DNA of 64,000 bases from Prorocentrum cordatum (GCA_963575745.1 CAUYUJ010008580.1:120039-184038); one strand, 5' to 3'; positions 41,541-51,991 are shown, counted from the first letter of the stretch. Numbers and translations are program-made. The notes: generated by a model not told the origin, from the letters alone.

Positions 41541-42300
41541 AACATTTCCTGACCGTAGCCCACGCCCGACGATCCCCCTGAGGGTCGAGAAGGCCGAAAT
41601 CATTTCTCCGACGATCTGACTCTCTCAGTCCTGGTGCGTTGTTCCATTGTCGCGGCCGGCGTCCTCCATCGGGCCCACCAGGACCACCAACAATGGATCC
41701 CGGGCGGAGAAGTTGCCCGGCGTGAAGGAGGTCAGGACCTCTGCATGGGGCCGTGCCTGAAACACATCGTATTTCCGGATGTCCCGAACGAGGGGGGTGG
41801 GGACCAGGAGGGGTGGGGGTGGGGATCTCCCAGATTCTATGGCCCCCTCTCGTTCTTTCAGAGCGTCCCCATGGCCCCTCCTCGTTCTCGCACGCTCCTC
41901 GGGCCCTGGCCACCTTCTCTGGCAAACCCGAGAGGGTAGGAGAACAAACAGTTACCCTGTGACGTACCCAACTCATGCGCATCAAGTGGCAGGAGGAGTT
42001 GGCCCAAACTTGCCAGTACAATGACAGTGCATGCGCCGTTATGTGTTGTGCCAGATACATGGAATGCGCTCACGTGCCACGATTCACAGGACAACAACAG
42101 AAGGACGAGGAACGAGGGCCAAGGCTTGATGAGTTCATGGGGGCGGGAACGAAGGGCAGGAGAAGGACGCGCGACGGGTCGAACCGTCAGCGCGGCAGCA
42201 GCAGAGGAAAGGTGGCAGGGGGCAGAGGACGACGACGAAAGCGACGGGAGAATACCGAACAGTGTTGCTTTTGTCGGTGGTACGCTAAAGCTGCAGCCCT
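41541..42300. other. No gene recognised
   Basis: Mixed sequence. Overlapping open frames on both strands lack motifs. Confidence 0.3.
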
Positions 42301-42303
42301 CTA

Positions 42304-43915
42304 AAGTGGCGGCAGTTTCACATATCGCAGCCCCACAGGGTTGGCGAGGACTCCTGGTGGTCCGCGTAAGGCGTCACTCCGCTGGACCCCACAGCAGCCC
42401 TCGAAAGGGGCAACAGTTTCGCAGATCGCAGCCCCAACGTGATGGCGAGGTTTCGTCTGAGTCTGGGTAAGACGTCAGTCCACTGGGCCCCCCAGGAGCC
42501 TTCGAAATCCCACAGGGATGGCGAAGTCTCATGTGAGTCTGGGTAACACGGCAGCCCGCTGGACCCCCCAGCTGCCCTCGAAAGTGACGACAGCCTCACA
42601 TATCGCAGCCCCAAAGGGATGGCGAGGTCTCACGTGAGTTTGGGTAAGACGTCAGTCCGCTGGACCCCCCGGTAGCCCTCGAAAGTGGCGACAGTTGCGC
42701 AGATCGCAGCCCCACGGGGATGTCGAGGTCGCACGAGAGTCTGGGTAAGACGTCACCGCTGGACCCCCCAGCAACCCTCGAACGTGGCGACTGTTTCGCA
42801 GATCGCAGCCCCAAAGGGATGGCGAGGTTTCGTCTGAGTCTGGGTAAGACGTCAGTCCACTGGGCCCCCCAGGAGCCTTCGAAATCCCACAGGGATGGCG
42901 AAGTCTCATGTGAGTCTGGGTAAGACGGCAGCCCGCTGGACCCCCCAGCTGCCCTCGAAAGTGACGACAGCCTCACATATCGCATCCCCAAAGGGATGGC
43001 GAGGTCTCACGTGAGTTTGGGTAAGACGTCAGTCCGCTGGACCCCCCGGTAGCCCTCGAAAGTGGCGACAGTTGCGCAGATCGCAGCCCCACGGGGATGT
43101 CGAGGTCGCACGAGAGTCTGGGTAAGACGTCACCGCTGGACCCCCCAGCAACCCTCGAACGTGGCGACTGTTTCGCAGATCGCAGCCCCAAAGGGATGGC
43201 GAGGTTTCGTCTGAGTCTCGGTAAGACGTCGTTCCGTTGGAACCCCCAGCAGCCCTCGAACGTGGGGATGGTTCCACAGATCGCAGCCTCACAGGGATGG
43301 CGACGTCTCATGTGAGACTGGGTAGGACGTCGCTCGGTGGACCTCCCAGCAGCCCTCAAAAGTGGCGACCGTTTCGCAGATCGCAAACCCGCAGGGATGG
43401 CGACGTCTATTTGAGAGCGGGTAAGACGTCAGTCCGCTGGACGCCCCCACTGCCCTCGAAAGTGGCGACAGTTGCGCAGATCGCAGCCCCACGGGGACGA
43501 CAAGGTTTCGCGTCAGTCGGGCTAAGGCGCCAGTCCGTTGGACCCCCTAGCAGCCTTTCGAAAGGAGCGACAGTTTCACAAATCGGAACCCCACAGGAAT
43601 GGCGAGGTTTCACGTGAAACTGGGTGAGACGTTTCCGTTGGACCCCCCCCCAGCAACCTTCGAAGGTGGCGATAGTTTTGCAGATCGCAACCCCAAAGGG
43701 ATGGCGAGGTCTCACGTGAGTCTGGGTAAGACGTCGTTTCGCTGGACCCCCCGGCTGACCTCGAAAGTAAAAACAGTTTCGCAGATCGCAGCCCCGCAGG
43801 GATGGCGAGGTTTTTCTGAGAGTGGATAAGACGTCAGTCCGCTGGACGCCCCAACAGGCTTTGAAAGTGGCGACAGTTGCGCAGATCGCAGCCCAACAGG
43901 GATGGCCAGCTAGGA
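42304..43915 (+). repeat. About 100-bp satellite array with 377-bp higher-order repeat
   Basis: About 16 units carry GTAAGACGTCAGTCCGCTGG, CCCCCCAGCAGCCCTCGAAA, GTGGCGACAGTTGCGCAGAT, and CGCAGCCCCACAGGGATGGC. The block 42440-42840 is repeated almost exactly at 42817-43215, with a shift of 377 bp (for example matching sites at 42720 and 43097). This is a four-unit higher-order repeat. Open frames in it are period artefacts. Confidence 0.92.
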
Positions 43916-44930
43916 AACAAGCTGGCACGCAGGAGGGAAGGAGAGAAGAGGAGGGGGAAGGCAGGAGCGGAGCAAACGCGCGCAGTGCTCTATTCAAAGC
44001 GAGTGAGGCTTGGGAAATCACATGTGAACCCGTAGACTTGTGCGTTCGGAGGTCCGCGCGGAGTTATTGGGTCGGCGTTGGACCCCCCCTTGTGACGCGG
44101 CAAAGTTCCAGGCCAACTGCAAAATCGAGGATCGTCGCCGTAGATCTCGGAGGCGGAGGGCGGGATGAGGCAGATGGGGAGAAGCAGACGGAAGGCTTGG
44201 GCGATCCTTACGAGGATGGCATGCGCTCGGACTTCCGAGCCCGACAGTGTCGGATGCCTGCCACGGATCAGTGTTGTTCCGCAGCCCTCTTGTGCAATTC
44301 AGGCCCTCGTGGAAAGAGCAGCATGGCGCATCTTCCCTCCTCCCTTCCTGCCGCCTCCCGCTTTTTTTGTTGCCCCTCTCCGCGTCCATCTTGCCCATTT
44401 CGCCCATGTCGCCCCCTGCTCTCTTCTGCGTGCGGTGGCCTCTCCCCTGGCCCTCCCCCGGGTGCAGCCTGCCGTGCAGCTTGACACCACTTCCCTGGAG
44501 GAGGAGGAGGAGGAGGAGGAGGAGGAGGACACGAGGAGCAGGATTCGGAGCCTCGAGCGGCGGTGGCGCTCACCACTCCGCCCGCGCCGCGCCGCAGCGC
44601 TCCCCGGCCGCTCTCACATCCGCCAGGCACTTTTTGGTCTGCGGGTCGAGAGCGAGCCTCTTCCAGTTAAAAGCTAGGCGGGCTGCGCAAAGCTCTACTT
44701 GGGGAGACAGGGCACAGGCGGGCGGGGCCTCAGGCGGCCGGAGGGCGAGCCGGGGTGCAGGCGGCCACATCCGCCAGGCACGTGAGCGTCCGAGGAGCGA
44801 CGCCCCGGCCCCACCCATCCCGAGGGGCCTCCTGAGACATGCCGCTGCAGCACCGCGCCGCGGCTCTCGCCGCGAGATGTGGCTCTCCGCGACTCCAGCT
44901 CCGTGGCCCGACACCACGCTGCTGAAGCGC
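43916..44930. other. No gene recognised; GGA tract and short duplication
   Basis: A GGA tract lies at 44500-44530. The block CACATCCGCCAGGCAC occurs at about 44617 and 44767. A minus-strand frame at 44690-44570 (FNWKRLALDPQTKKCLADVR) looks protein-like but is unassigned. A CTC tract begins near 44935. Confidence 0.35.
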
Positions 44931-44934
44931 CAGC

Positions 44935-45196
44935 CTCCTCCTCCTCCTCCTCCTCCTCCTCCTCCTCCTTCTCCTCCTCCGCCTCCTCCTCCTCCTCCAT
45001 CTCCTCCTCCTCCTCCTCCCTCCTCCTCCTCCTCCACTTCATAGGCTCAGGGCCTCTTGGAAGGCTGGCCTCTCCTCCTCCTCCTCCTCCTCCTCCTCCT
45101 CCTCCTCCTCCTCCTCCCGTGCCTCCTCCTCCTCCTCCTCCTCCTCCTCCTCCTCCTCCTCCTCCTCCTCCTCCTCCTCCTCCTCCTCCTCCTCCG
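44935..45196. repeat. CCT microsatellite, insertion site of the LINE
   Basis: CTCCTC tracts with a short non-repetitive break at 45037-45072. The last 15 bases (CCTCCTCCTCCTCCG, 45182-45196) abut the spliced leader and recur at 52142-52156. Confidence 0.9.
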
Positions 45197-45218
45197 TCCG
45201 TAGCCATTTTGGCTCAAG
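45197..45218 (+). other. Dinoflagellate spliced-leader sequence, genomic (relict)
   Basis: T followed by CCGTAGCCATTTTGGCTCAA and G matches the 22-nt leader that dinoflagellates trans-splice onto nuclear mRNAs. In a real SL RNA gene the leader is followed by a GT donor. Here it is followed by TCCGTAG, so this is a reverse-transcribed leader in a retroposed mRNA and not an SL gene. Confidence 0.95.
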
Positions 45219-45238
45219 TCCGTAGCGTGAGGCTCAGG
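45219..45238 (+). other. Second, decayed spliced leader in tandem
   Basis: TCCGTAGC, then GTGA, then GGCTCAGG, aligns with the leader (TCCGTAGC, CATTTT, GGCTCAAG) with a two-base shortening in the middle and one late change. Tandem leaders are expected when an already SL-tagged copy is transcribed, trans-spliced again and reinserted. Confidence 0.75.
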
Positions 45239-45360
45239 GCTTGACGAGTGGCGTGGGGGGATCCACGGCCCCCAACTGCTTTCGCCTGTTGCAAGGCACA
45301 TATCCTCGACACATCCTCGAGACAGTACCGCTGTATTGCTCACACCTCTTCCCGCGTTCC

Positions 45361-46536
45361 ATGGCTAATGGTTCCTCTTCGCATGCCGCTGCCGCGAACA
45401 AGTCCGCAGCTGTCTCGGATCGCAGGACCTGGGCCGCCCCATGGCTCTGCCGCTGGTGTACGCACCCGCGCACAGGGGCCAAATGGTGGAATCGGGGAGA
45501 TTGCCAGCAATGTACCAGCTGTCGAGTTGCTAAGGGGGCCAGCTTCGGAGGCCCCAAGCCCACCGACGGCCCACCTACACAGAGGCCAGCCTCGACCAGT
45601 GTGCGGCGCAAAGGGGACAGTGTGCCGCCTTGGTCAGATGTGGCGGCCAAGGACCGCGAGATCGCGCAGCTCAAGGCACAGCTCAAGGCGGCCAGCGCCC
45701 CTGCCGTGGGCGAGGGAGCCAGCGATGCTGAAGACCCCCAGGGACGGCTTGCAGAGATTGCTTCGCTCCTCCGTGCCTTGGGCTCAAGCACCGACCCAGC
45801 CATCATGGGCGCGCGAGAGGCCCTGTCCAAAGAACGGGAGGCCATCAAGCTGCGCATCGTTGAGGCGAAGCCATTCGCGGGCCAGCTCCACCACTATACC
45901 ACCCGCATCGACGCGCTCGTGCAGGCGAAGGACAAGCGCCAGGCCGCGCTGCAGGACCTGCAGGAGCAGCGCAAGCGCCTGGATGACAGGATCACCGAGA
46001 CAGAGGGCCAGATCGCTGAGATCACGGCCGAGGTGCAGGAGCTTGAGGCGCTGCGCTGGAAAGTCTCGGCCAAGGCACCTACGGCTGCACCTGGCGAGTG
46101 CTCCCTGCGCGCGCTCGTGCCCGCAGTCGACATTTCGGTCGAGAAGATGGGCGAGATGCTCCAGGGCCTGGGCGCGGACGACCAGCTCGCGCAGTCGGTG
46201 GCCACGGTCTTCAGCCAGCTGCGCGCGCTCGCGGACAAGGCAGCTGCAGCAGGGTCGGATGCATCGCCAGCACCAGGGCAACCTGAAGGAGGCAGCTCCA
46301 GCGCAGCTGCGCCTAGTGGACCTGCAGACATGCCGTCGGCGGGTCAGCAGCAGGAGGCGCAAGCCAGGCCTGTCCCCATGGACACAGATGACCTGGACGA
46401 GTTGCGGGAGTTTCTGCGCAATGCCACGGGCGAGGACCCTCCGCAGGAGGAGGCGCAGGTCAGGGAGGCCATCAAGCGAATGGCCAATGCGATGGAAACA
46501 CTTCAGGCCAAACGGCAGCGCACGGGTCAAGCCTGA
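45361..46536 (+). CDS. LINE ORF1, zinc finger and coiled-coil protein
   Basis: This 391-residue protein starts at ATG in a good context (TTCC-ATG-G). The reading frame is open further upstream but has no earlier ATG. Near the N-terminus is W-x-C30-x2-C33-x14-C48-x2-C51 with an Asn-Arg just before the second pair, resembling a RanBP2-type zinc ribbon. Residues of about 95-125 and 160-245 are Glu/Lys/Arg/Ala-rich heptads (AKDREIAQLKAQLKAA; KRLDDRITETEGQIAEITAE), a coiled coil probably used for multimer formation. The C-terminus is acidic and Gln-rich (LDELREFLRNATGEDPPQEE). ORF1 proteins of LINEs bind the element RNA, and this one has the layout but no RRM. It ends 67 nt before the first ATG of ORF2. 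Confidence 0.85.
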   Translation: MANGSSSHAAAANKSAAVSDRRTWAAPWLCRWCTHPRTGAKWWNRGDCQQCTSCRVAKGASFGGPKPTDGPPTQRPASTSVRRKGDSVPPWSDVAAKDREIAQLKAQLKAASAPAVGEGASDAEDPQGRLAEIASLLRALGSSTDPAIMGAREALSKEREAIKLRIVEAKPFAGQLHHYTTRIDALVQAKDKRQAALQDLQEQRKRLDDRITETEGQIAEITAEVQELEALRWKVSAKAPTAAPGECSLRALVPAVDISVEKMGEMLQGLGADDQLAQSVATVFSQLRALADKAAAAGSDASPAPGQPEGGSSSAAAPSGPADMPSAGQQQEAQARPVPMDTDDLDELREFLRNATGEDPPQEEAQVREAIKRMANAMETLQAKRQRTGQA

Positions 46537-46603
46537 AGTTCATGACACAACAAATGTGGTGCTGGACAAAGCGGCTTTCGGCCTCGCCTACCTGGTAAAG
46601 TTC

Positions 46604-49600
46604 ATGTTAGTCTTGTGGTTGGTGAAGTTTTGGACGGACATCAACCTCATCTACGACATCCTGCTGAAGATAGGGTTCCACAGCGGGCGGCTAGGGCAAG
46701 TGCTGTCGACGGGCTCCCTTGGTAGCCGCGCGGATGCGGGCTTTAATGTCGTCAGACCTTCCCCAAGGTCCGCGCCTCGGGAGCCAACGGGACCCAGCAC
46801 CTCTGCCGCTAGCCGTCGCACAAACTCACGAAGTGCTGCTACTCCTGCTACGCCGTGTACGCTGCAGGAACGTGCGGGCGGTCCCGTAACATGGGGCCGC
46901 TCTCGTCGATACCGCCTCGACCGTTATCGGGGGTTTTTTATCGCCCTGGTCGTGTGCTCGGTCGAAGGGGTGCATGCCAATGGCTCCAACGTGAACCAGG
47001 TCCTCACCTCCAACCTTACGTCTCATGGAGCAATGGCTGGAGTCTTGAGTGCGCCCCGCAGCCACAAGTCTATTGTCTGCCTGCAGGAGCATCATGGCGA
47101 TGACCAGCGACTCCCTGAGCTACAGAATACAGCGCGCCATCACGGGTTTCATGGTGTATGGACTGCGGCCGCACCCACGGGCCGAGGCGGCACTTGCGGA
47201 GGATGCGCTATTCTTGCACCGAAGCATGTGCGGCTTGGAATGGGGCCACTGCTGACCACACCGACTCTCGCGCCAGGCCGAATCACGGTGGGGCACGCCA
47301 GCTGGGGACCACGGGGAGGCACAGTGCTGGTCTCCATCTACTTGGTCGACTCGGTGGGGCTCAATCAAGAGAATATGGATCTGCTTACCACGTTGGCACA
47401 ATACCTGGAGGCGCTCAATGGTTTGGGACAGTCATGGATTGTGGCAGGCGACTGGAACATGGACCCATCGAGCACACTGGACTGGATGCATTCGGTACAC
47501 GGAGTTCAGCAGGTCCCAGCCCAACCCACATGCAATGCCACGCAACCTGGCACTACCAGGGATTATTTCTGCGTCTCTGCGGCCTTGGTCGATTGGATCC
47601 GAGGATGTGAAGTCGGAGTGGCAGCGACTTTTCCGCATCAGCCTGTGCATTTGGGGTTCCAATACTGCGCACATGAGCAATGGGCACGCGTTCCTGTTAT
47701 ACCTCGACCTCTCCCGACGGTGCCGAAGGTGGGTTGTGCCAGGTTCCCACCCAGACGGCAATGGGCACGCGTGAAGCAGCTAATCGATCAAGCTTCAGAG
47801 GGTGTGACCTTGGCCGCGGCGTGGGATGGGGTTATTGCTACGATGGAGCATGAGATCCTCAACCGCAATGACATAATGGACATGACGCAACGGGGACTTT
47901 ATCACGGCCGAGCTGGTCCAGACCAATGGGTATGGAAGCGAGTGCAGGCAGTCGTACCACCGAGACCGAAGCGGTTGAGTGCCTACCAGCAGTATGGCAA
48001 ATGGTGTCGGCATCTACGCTCCACATACACACGAATGCACACGGCCCTCCAGCGCATAATGGAGGAAGCAGATGCGAACCGTTTTCCCGCAAGACTATTG
48101 CCAGACATTTACGGCCAGCACGGACACTACGTCAACAGCCTGGGCAGTCTTGACCAAGGTCTGGCCAAGGAGCAGCGGTTGTTCGCGCAACTCAGTCGGG
48201 ACCTTCAGGGTTTCTTCGCGCGAGTTGTACGTACTGACTGGGTTGGGCCGCTGCTTGATTATGAAGATCGACTCCAGCTCCACAGTCTGCACGACAGGTT
48301 TTATGAGCCTGACTTCCTAGACAGGATAGACCAAGCCCTGGACAAGGTGAATCGCGTTACGGAGGCCATACGCAAGTTTGCTGGCATCGAATGGGCGCAG
48401 TGGGCCAAGCAGGCATTTCAAAATGGGGCTGGCAAAGCGCACAGGTACACCAGGGTGCGCGAGCTACAAGAGACGTTGCAGTATGCCGAGAAGGACCGTG
48501 GCCAACCGCACCACATGGCAGATGAATGCTTGGAATTCTGGAAGGGTGTCTGGACCATTCATGATGACGCAGCGGTCGCCACGCCGGCAGGACATGCAGA
48601 TTGGGAGGAGTTACCTGAGATCACAATCGATGGCATTCGTAACATACTCAGACGATTCAAAGCCACGACGGCGCTTGGGCAGGTTTCGATTCAACCCCGT
48701 GCATTGGCCCAAGTATCGGACATTGGATTGGGAGTCCTTGCGTCTCTCTTTCACAAATGCGAGAGGTTGGCGTGTTGGCCGACGCAGAGGGTCACCACGG
48801 TGCTAGTGAGGCTCCCCAAGCCCACGGGGGGCCACCGCCTCATCGCGCTCACCAATACTGTGGTCCGTATTTGGAGCCGATTACGACGAAGGATATCTAA
48901 GAGATGGGAGCTCGCCAACCCTTCTACTGCCTTTTGGGGCACGAGGCCTGGGGCGACTTCTACCGACGCTGCGTTTCAACACAACATAGCTGCAGAGACG
49001 GCGAAGCTCAACGGCATGCATACGGTCAGTGCACTCATTGACATGTACAAGTGTTTCGAGACGATACGATATACCGCGCTGCTGGACAGAGCCAGTAAGA
49101 TGCAATTTCCGATGAGATTACTCTGGATGCTTATTCACACATATCAGGCACCACGGCAGGTGCGAGCTTACGGGTCACTGTCCACCAAGTTCACCTCCGC
49201 GCAGGGCATACTGGCGGGATGCTCTCACGCCTGCGCCATGGTCCACCTGCTTCTCTGCCAATCCTTGGAGGCCCTACGCAGGAAGTATGCGGAGGTGGTG
49301 CCACGAGCTTTGATGGACGACGTCAGCTTTCAATGGATAGGTGCAGAACCCTCTCAGGCGGTCGTCCTATTTCATGCAGTACGATGGTTTATTCGCCAAG
49401 TGCAGCCGCTGGGTCTCATCATTCAGGTAGACAAAAGTGGATGCGTGGGTGGCACTACGGAGGCGACACGGGTGGCGAAGAAGCTTGGGGGATTCATTCG
49501 GTTTCGCTGCCACAAGCACATGCGCAATCTAGGACACGAGCTTGCGGGGGTGCGACTCAGACGTATACAAGAGAGAAAGCGTGTCATGGGCGTCCTGGCC

Positions 49601-51991
49601 AGGAGGGGCAAGTTGGCTGCGCTGCAACGGGGACGAGCCCAGGTTCATACTCTGTGGCGCACAGGCCTGCTGCCCGCTGCTGCGCATGGAGCTGGAGCTA
49701 GCGGGGTCGTCCCTGCCACGCTGGCAAAGCTCCGCACACTGGCAGGCTCGTTGGTGGGAGCCAAATCACACGCCAGCCTTACGGCTTGGCTTGCCACACA
49801 GAGCGATGAATGGTTTGACCCGATATTCGACGTCACGACAGACCTAGTATGCAGATATGCTATCACAGTTTGGGATGGATTGGTACCCCTCAGTCAGCTA
49901 CAGCGGGCGTGGGCTGCCATGATGGAAGCTTGGAATGGTGAATACACGTGGGCCAGATGCAACGGCCCTCTCTCAGCGGTGTCGCTCAGCCTGCACAGGG
50001 TGGACTGGAAGATGGCGTCGGCACATATACTATACGACGACCAGGGCAACCTCGTGAACCTTCTTACCACTACGCCGTGGGATGTGAAGCTTTTGCTGCG
50101 ACAGAGCATTGGACGATGGCAGATGTTACGTATTGTTAGCCACATGCAGCCGATAGTTGGGAATCCCCATGGAGTCTGGAGGCGTGCACTTCGCAACTCA
50201 ATTCTCAGCTTGAAGAATCCGATACATAGAGGCTGCGCCCGCAGATTGCTTGGTTCCGCATTGTGGCCCCCAGCAAGGAAGAAGGCCCTCGGAATCTCGG
50301 ACAGCCACCAGTGCGAGATGTGTGTGAGTTCTGAGGCTGGCACTTTAGGGCACCAGTTGTATAACTGTGAAGGGGTGCTTCACCCACCTGAGGAGCTGTC
50401 TGTTGAATCCCTTTCTGAAGAGGTCTTGGAGCGCAGGGAGTATCTGCGGGGTCTTGGGGACAATGGGCTTGGCGACCCTGAGTGGGACTCTCTGGAGCTG
50501 TACGGGTTGCCTTACCATCCCATCAAGATAGCCCCCCAACCCACGCAGTGCCCTGTGTTCCACTGGGGGGCTACGCATCTTCCCTGGGGTCGGCGGATCT
50601 ACACTGACGGCTCGGGGCTCGCGAACGCGAGCCCTGAACTGCGTAGGTGTGGATGGGCCGCGGTGGAGTTGTCGGACTCTGGGCTGCCCTTGAGGGCGGT
50701 GTTTGGGCCGCTCCCTGGGCGCCAGTCGGTGCCCCGTGCGGAGCGGTACGCGGGTTTGATGGCTCTCTCGGTAGCCCCCCAGGCGACCACAATATATAGT
50801 GATCATTTAGCCTTTGTGCAGGAAGGCCAGAGCTGGAGTCCCCAGCTGGCCTGCGGTTTGTCACGACACGCGGATGTGTGGCGTCGTATCTTCCAGCTCT
50901 TCGAGCAACATAGGCCTCCGCCCGAGTTTGTTTGGGTCCCTGCGCACAGAGACATGGACGAGGTCATGTCTCTGGAGCAAGGACAGATCACCAGTTTCTT
51001 GGGTAACGCTTGGGCCGACTTTTTCGCGCGCCTTGGAGCCCAGGACCATCAGTATGCGCAGGTTTGTCTCGACGCGGAGAAGGCCCATTTGAAGGCCTGC
51101 AAAGCCACCTGGGGTTTCTTGGCGCGCGCGGTCCAGATCATTGGGGAGTACTCTAAGACGTTTGAGCCCCCAACGATTCCAGTGAGCCAGTATGTAGAGC
51201 GAATCAATTTGACACTCATAGAGCACGAGATTTATCGACTGCCGACGCGTGCTGAATGGCGTTGCAGGAAGTGCAATATGTCTGCCAGGAGCGAAGCCAC
51301 ACTGCGAGTTATGTGCAGCGGGGCCGCTAGGAGGTGCCAGGGCAGCGATCTAGAGCGCTGCCGCGCCGACATCATTTTCGCGGCCGAACCCCAGGCACGC
51401 CGCCACACTGCGAGCAGCCCCGCGGTGTCAGATCCTGTTCCTCCCTCGCTGGGCCTGGACCCCTCCTCCTCTTCCTTGACCGACGCCGCGTTGGAGGCTG
51501 GGTTGAATGCCATAGCTGCGCTGGGTCACAGGCCCGTCCGCCACGGTAGGGTGATCATATGTCAGAGGTGTGCTGGATACTGGATCCTCCCCGACGGCAA
51601 ATGCCGCAAGCTGAGTAGAACGTGCGAAGGGGAGGCCAAGGTTGCCAGCACGATTCAGAATCACAGAATGTACTGGCGTCATGCAGAGGTAGGCTGCCAC
51701 CCCAAGACGGGCGAAGATTTGGGTCCGTGGGATGGCGCCCTTGTTTCTGGTTCGGAGCCTGGGGCCGTCTGTTTCCCGTCTTCCGAGGCTACTGGACCTA
51801 GGGCTAACTCTGCGTGTTCGGCCAAACAGGATAGTATGGGGCAAGGACACTGTGGTGGTCGTGTCGTGACGTCGTCCCGTCGTGCACCACGTCCTTGCCC
51901 ACCCACGGCCGCCTCGCTCGAGTCCCGAGCGAATGCCGATAGCACAGTTTTGTCTCAGGCGCCGTCGGTGCCTGCTTCGGACTTTGATTAA
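46604..51991 (+). CDS. LINE ORF2: endonuclease, reverse transcriptase, RNase H
   Basis: The protein is 1795 residues from the first ATG after ORF1; the frame is +1 relative to ORF1. Residues of about 150-345 form an apurinic-type endonuclease: IVCLQEHHG (157-165), VAGDWNMDP (D283), TTRDYFCVS (D320) and FPHQPVHLG. Residues of about 710-960 form the RT: VLVRLPKPTGGHRLIALTN, motif A ALIDMYKCFE (D813), motif B QGILAGCSHA, and motif C ALMDDVSF (D905, D906). Residues of about 1325-1480 form RNase H with all acidic positions: YTDGSG (D1335), RAERYA (E1380), YSDHLA (D1400) and AWADFF (D1472), plus VPAHRD (H1448). Cys-rich C-terminal segments follow (CRKCNM near 1554; ICQRCAGYW, then Cys/His to about 1705). 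The predicted activity is target-primed reverse transcription. No stop or frameshift is seen. Confidence 0.92.
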   Translation: MLVLWLVKFWTDINLIYDILLKIGFHSGRLGQVLSTGSLGSRADAGFNVVRPSPRSAPREPTGPSTSAASRRTNSRSAATPATPCTLQERAGGPVTWGRSRRYRLDRYRGFFIALVVCSVEGVHANGSNVNQVLTSNLTSHGAMAGVLSAPRSHKSIVCLQEHHGDDQRLPELQNTARHHGFHGVWTAAAPTGRGGTCGGCAILAPKHVRLGMGPLLTTPTLAPGRITVGHASWGPRGGTVLVSIYLVDSVGLNQENMDLLTTLAQYLEALNGLGQSWIVAGDWNMDPSSTLDWMHSVHGVQQVPAQPTCNATQPGTTRDYFCVSAALVDWIRGCEVGVAATFPHQPVHLGFQYCAHEQWARVPVIPRPLPTVPKVGCARFPPRRQWARVKQLIDQASEGVTLAAAWDGVIATMEHEILNRNDIMDMTQRGLYHGRAGPDQWVWKRVQAVVPPRPKRLSAYQQYGKWCRHLRSTYTRMHTALQRIMEEADANRFPARLLPDIYGQHGHYVNSLGSLDQGLAKEQRLFAQLSRDLQGFFARVVRTDWVGPLLDYEDRLQLHSLHDRFYEPDFLDRIDQALDKVNRVTEAIRKFAGIEWAQWAKQAFQNGAGKAHRYTRVRELQETLQYAEKDRGQPHHMADECLEFWKGVWTIHDDAAVATPAGHADWEELPEITIDGIRNILRRFKATTALGQVSIQPRALAQVSDIGLGVLASLFHKCERLACWPTQRVTTVLVRLPKPTGGHRLIALTNTVVRIWSRLRRRISKRWELANPSTAFWGTRPGATSTDAAFQHNIAAETAKLNGMHTVSALIDMYKCFETIRYTALLDRASKMQFPMRLLWMLIHTYQAPRQVRAYGSLSTKFTSAQGILAGCSHACAMVHLLLCQSLEALRRKYAEVVPRALMDDVSFQWIGAEPSQAVVLFHAVRWFIRQVQPLGLIIQVDKSGCVGGTTEATRVAKKLGGFIRFRCHKHMRNLGHELAGVRLRRIQERKRVMGVLARRGKLAALQRGRAQVHTLWRTGLLPAAAHGAGASGVVPATLAKLRTLAGSLVGAKSHASLTAWLATQSDEWFDPIFDVTTDLVCRYAITVWDGLVPLSQLQRAWAAMMEAWNGEYTWARCNGPLSAVSLSLHRVDWKMASAHILYDDQGNLVNLLTTTPWDVKLLLRQSIGRWQMLRIVSHMQPIVGNPHGVWRRALRNSILSLKNPIHRGCARRLLGSALWPPARKKALGISDSHQCEMCVSSEAGTLGHQLYNCEGVLHPPEELSVESLSEEVLERREYLRGLGDNGLGDPEWDSLELYGLPYHPIKIAPQPTQCPVFHWGATHLPWGRRIYTDGSGLANASPELRRCGWAAVELSDSGLPLRAVFGPLPGRQSVPRAERYAGLMALSVAPQATTIYSDHLAFVQEGQSWSPQLACGLSRHADVWRRIFQLFEQHRPPPEFVWVPAHRDMDEVMSLEQGQITSFLGNAWADFFARLGAQDHQYAQVCLDAEKAHLKACKATWGFLARAVQIIGEYSKTFEPPTIPVSQYVERINLTLIEHEIYRLPTRAEWRCRKCNMSARSEATLRVMCSGAARRCQGSDLERCRADIIFAAEPQARRHTASSPAVSDPVPPSLGLDPSSSSLTDAALEAGLNAIAALGHRPVRHGRVIICQRCAGYWILPDGKCRKLSRTCEGEAKVASTIQNHRMYWRHAEVGCHPKTGEDLGPWDGALVSGSEPGAVCFPSSEATGPRANSACSAKQDSMGQGHCGGRVVTSSRRAPRPCPPTAASLESRANADSTVLSQAPSVPASDFD

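Noticed and set aside
45197-45218. An SL RNA gene
   Set aside because: The leader is not followed by a GT donor or an SL RNA intron with Sm site; a second leader and a LINE follow it.
45784-46530. 248-residue minus-strand frame
   Set aside because: Antisense shadow of LINE ORF1; Leu/Arg-rich composition mirrors the coiled-coil codons.
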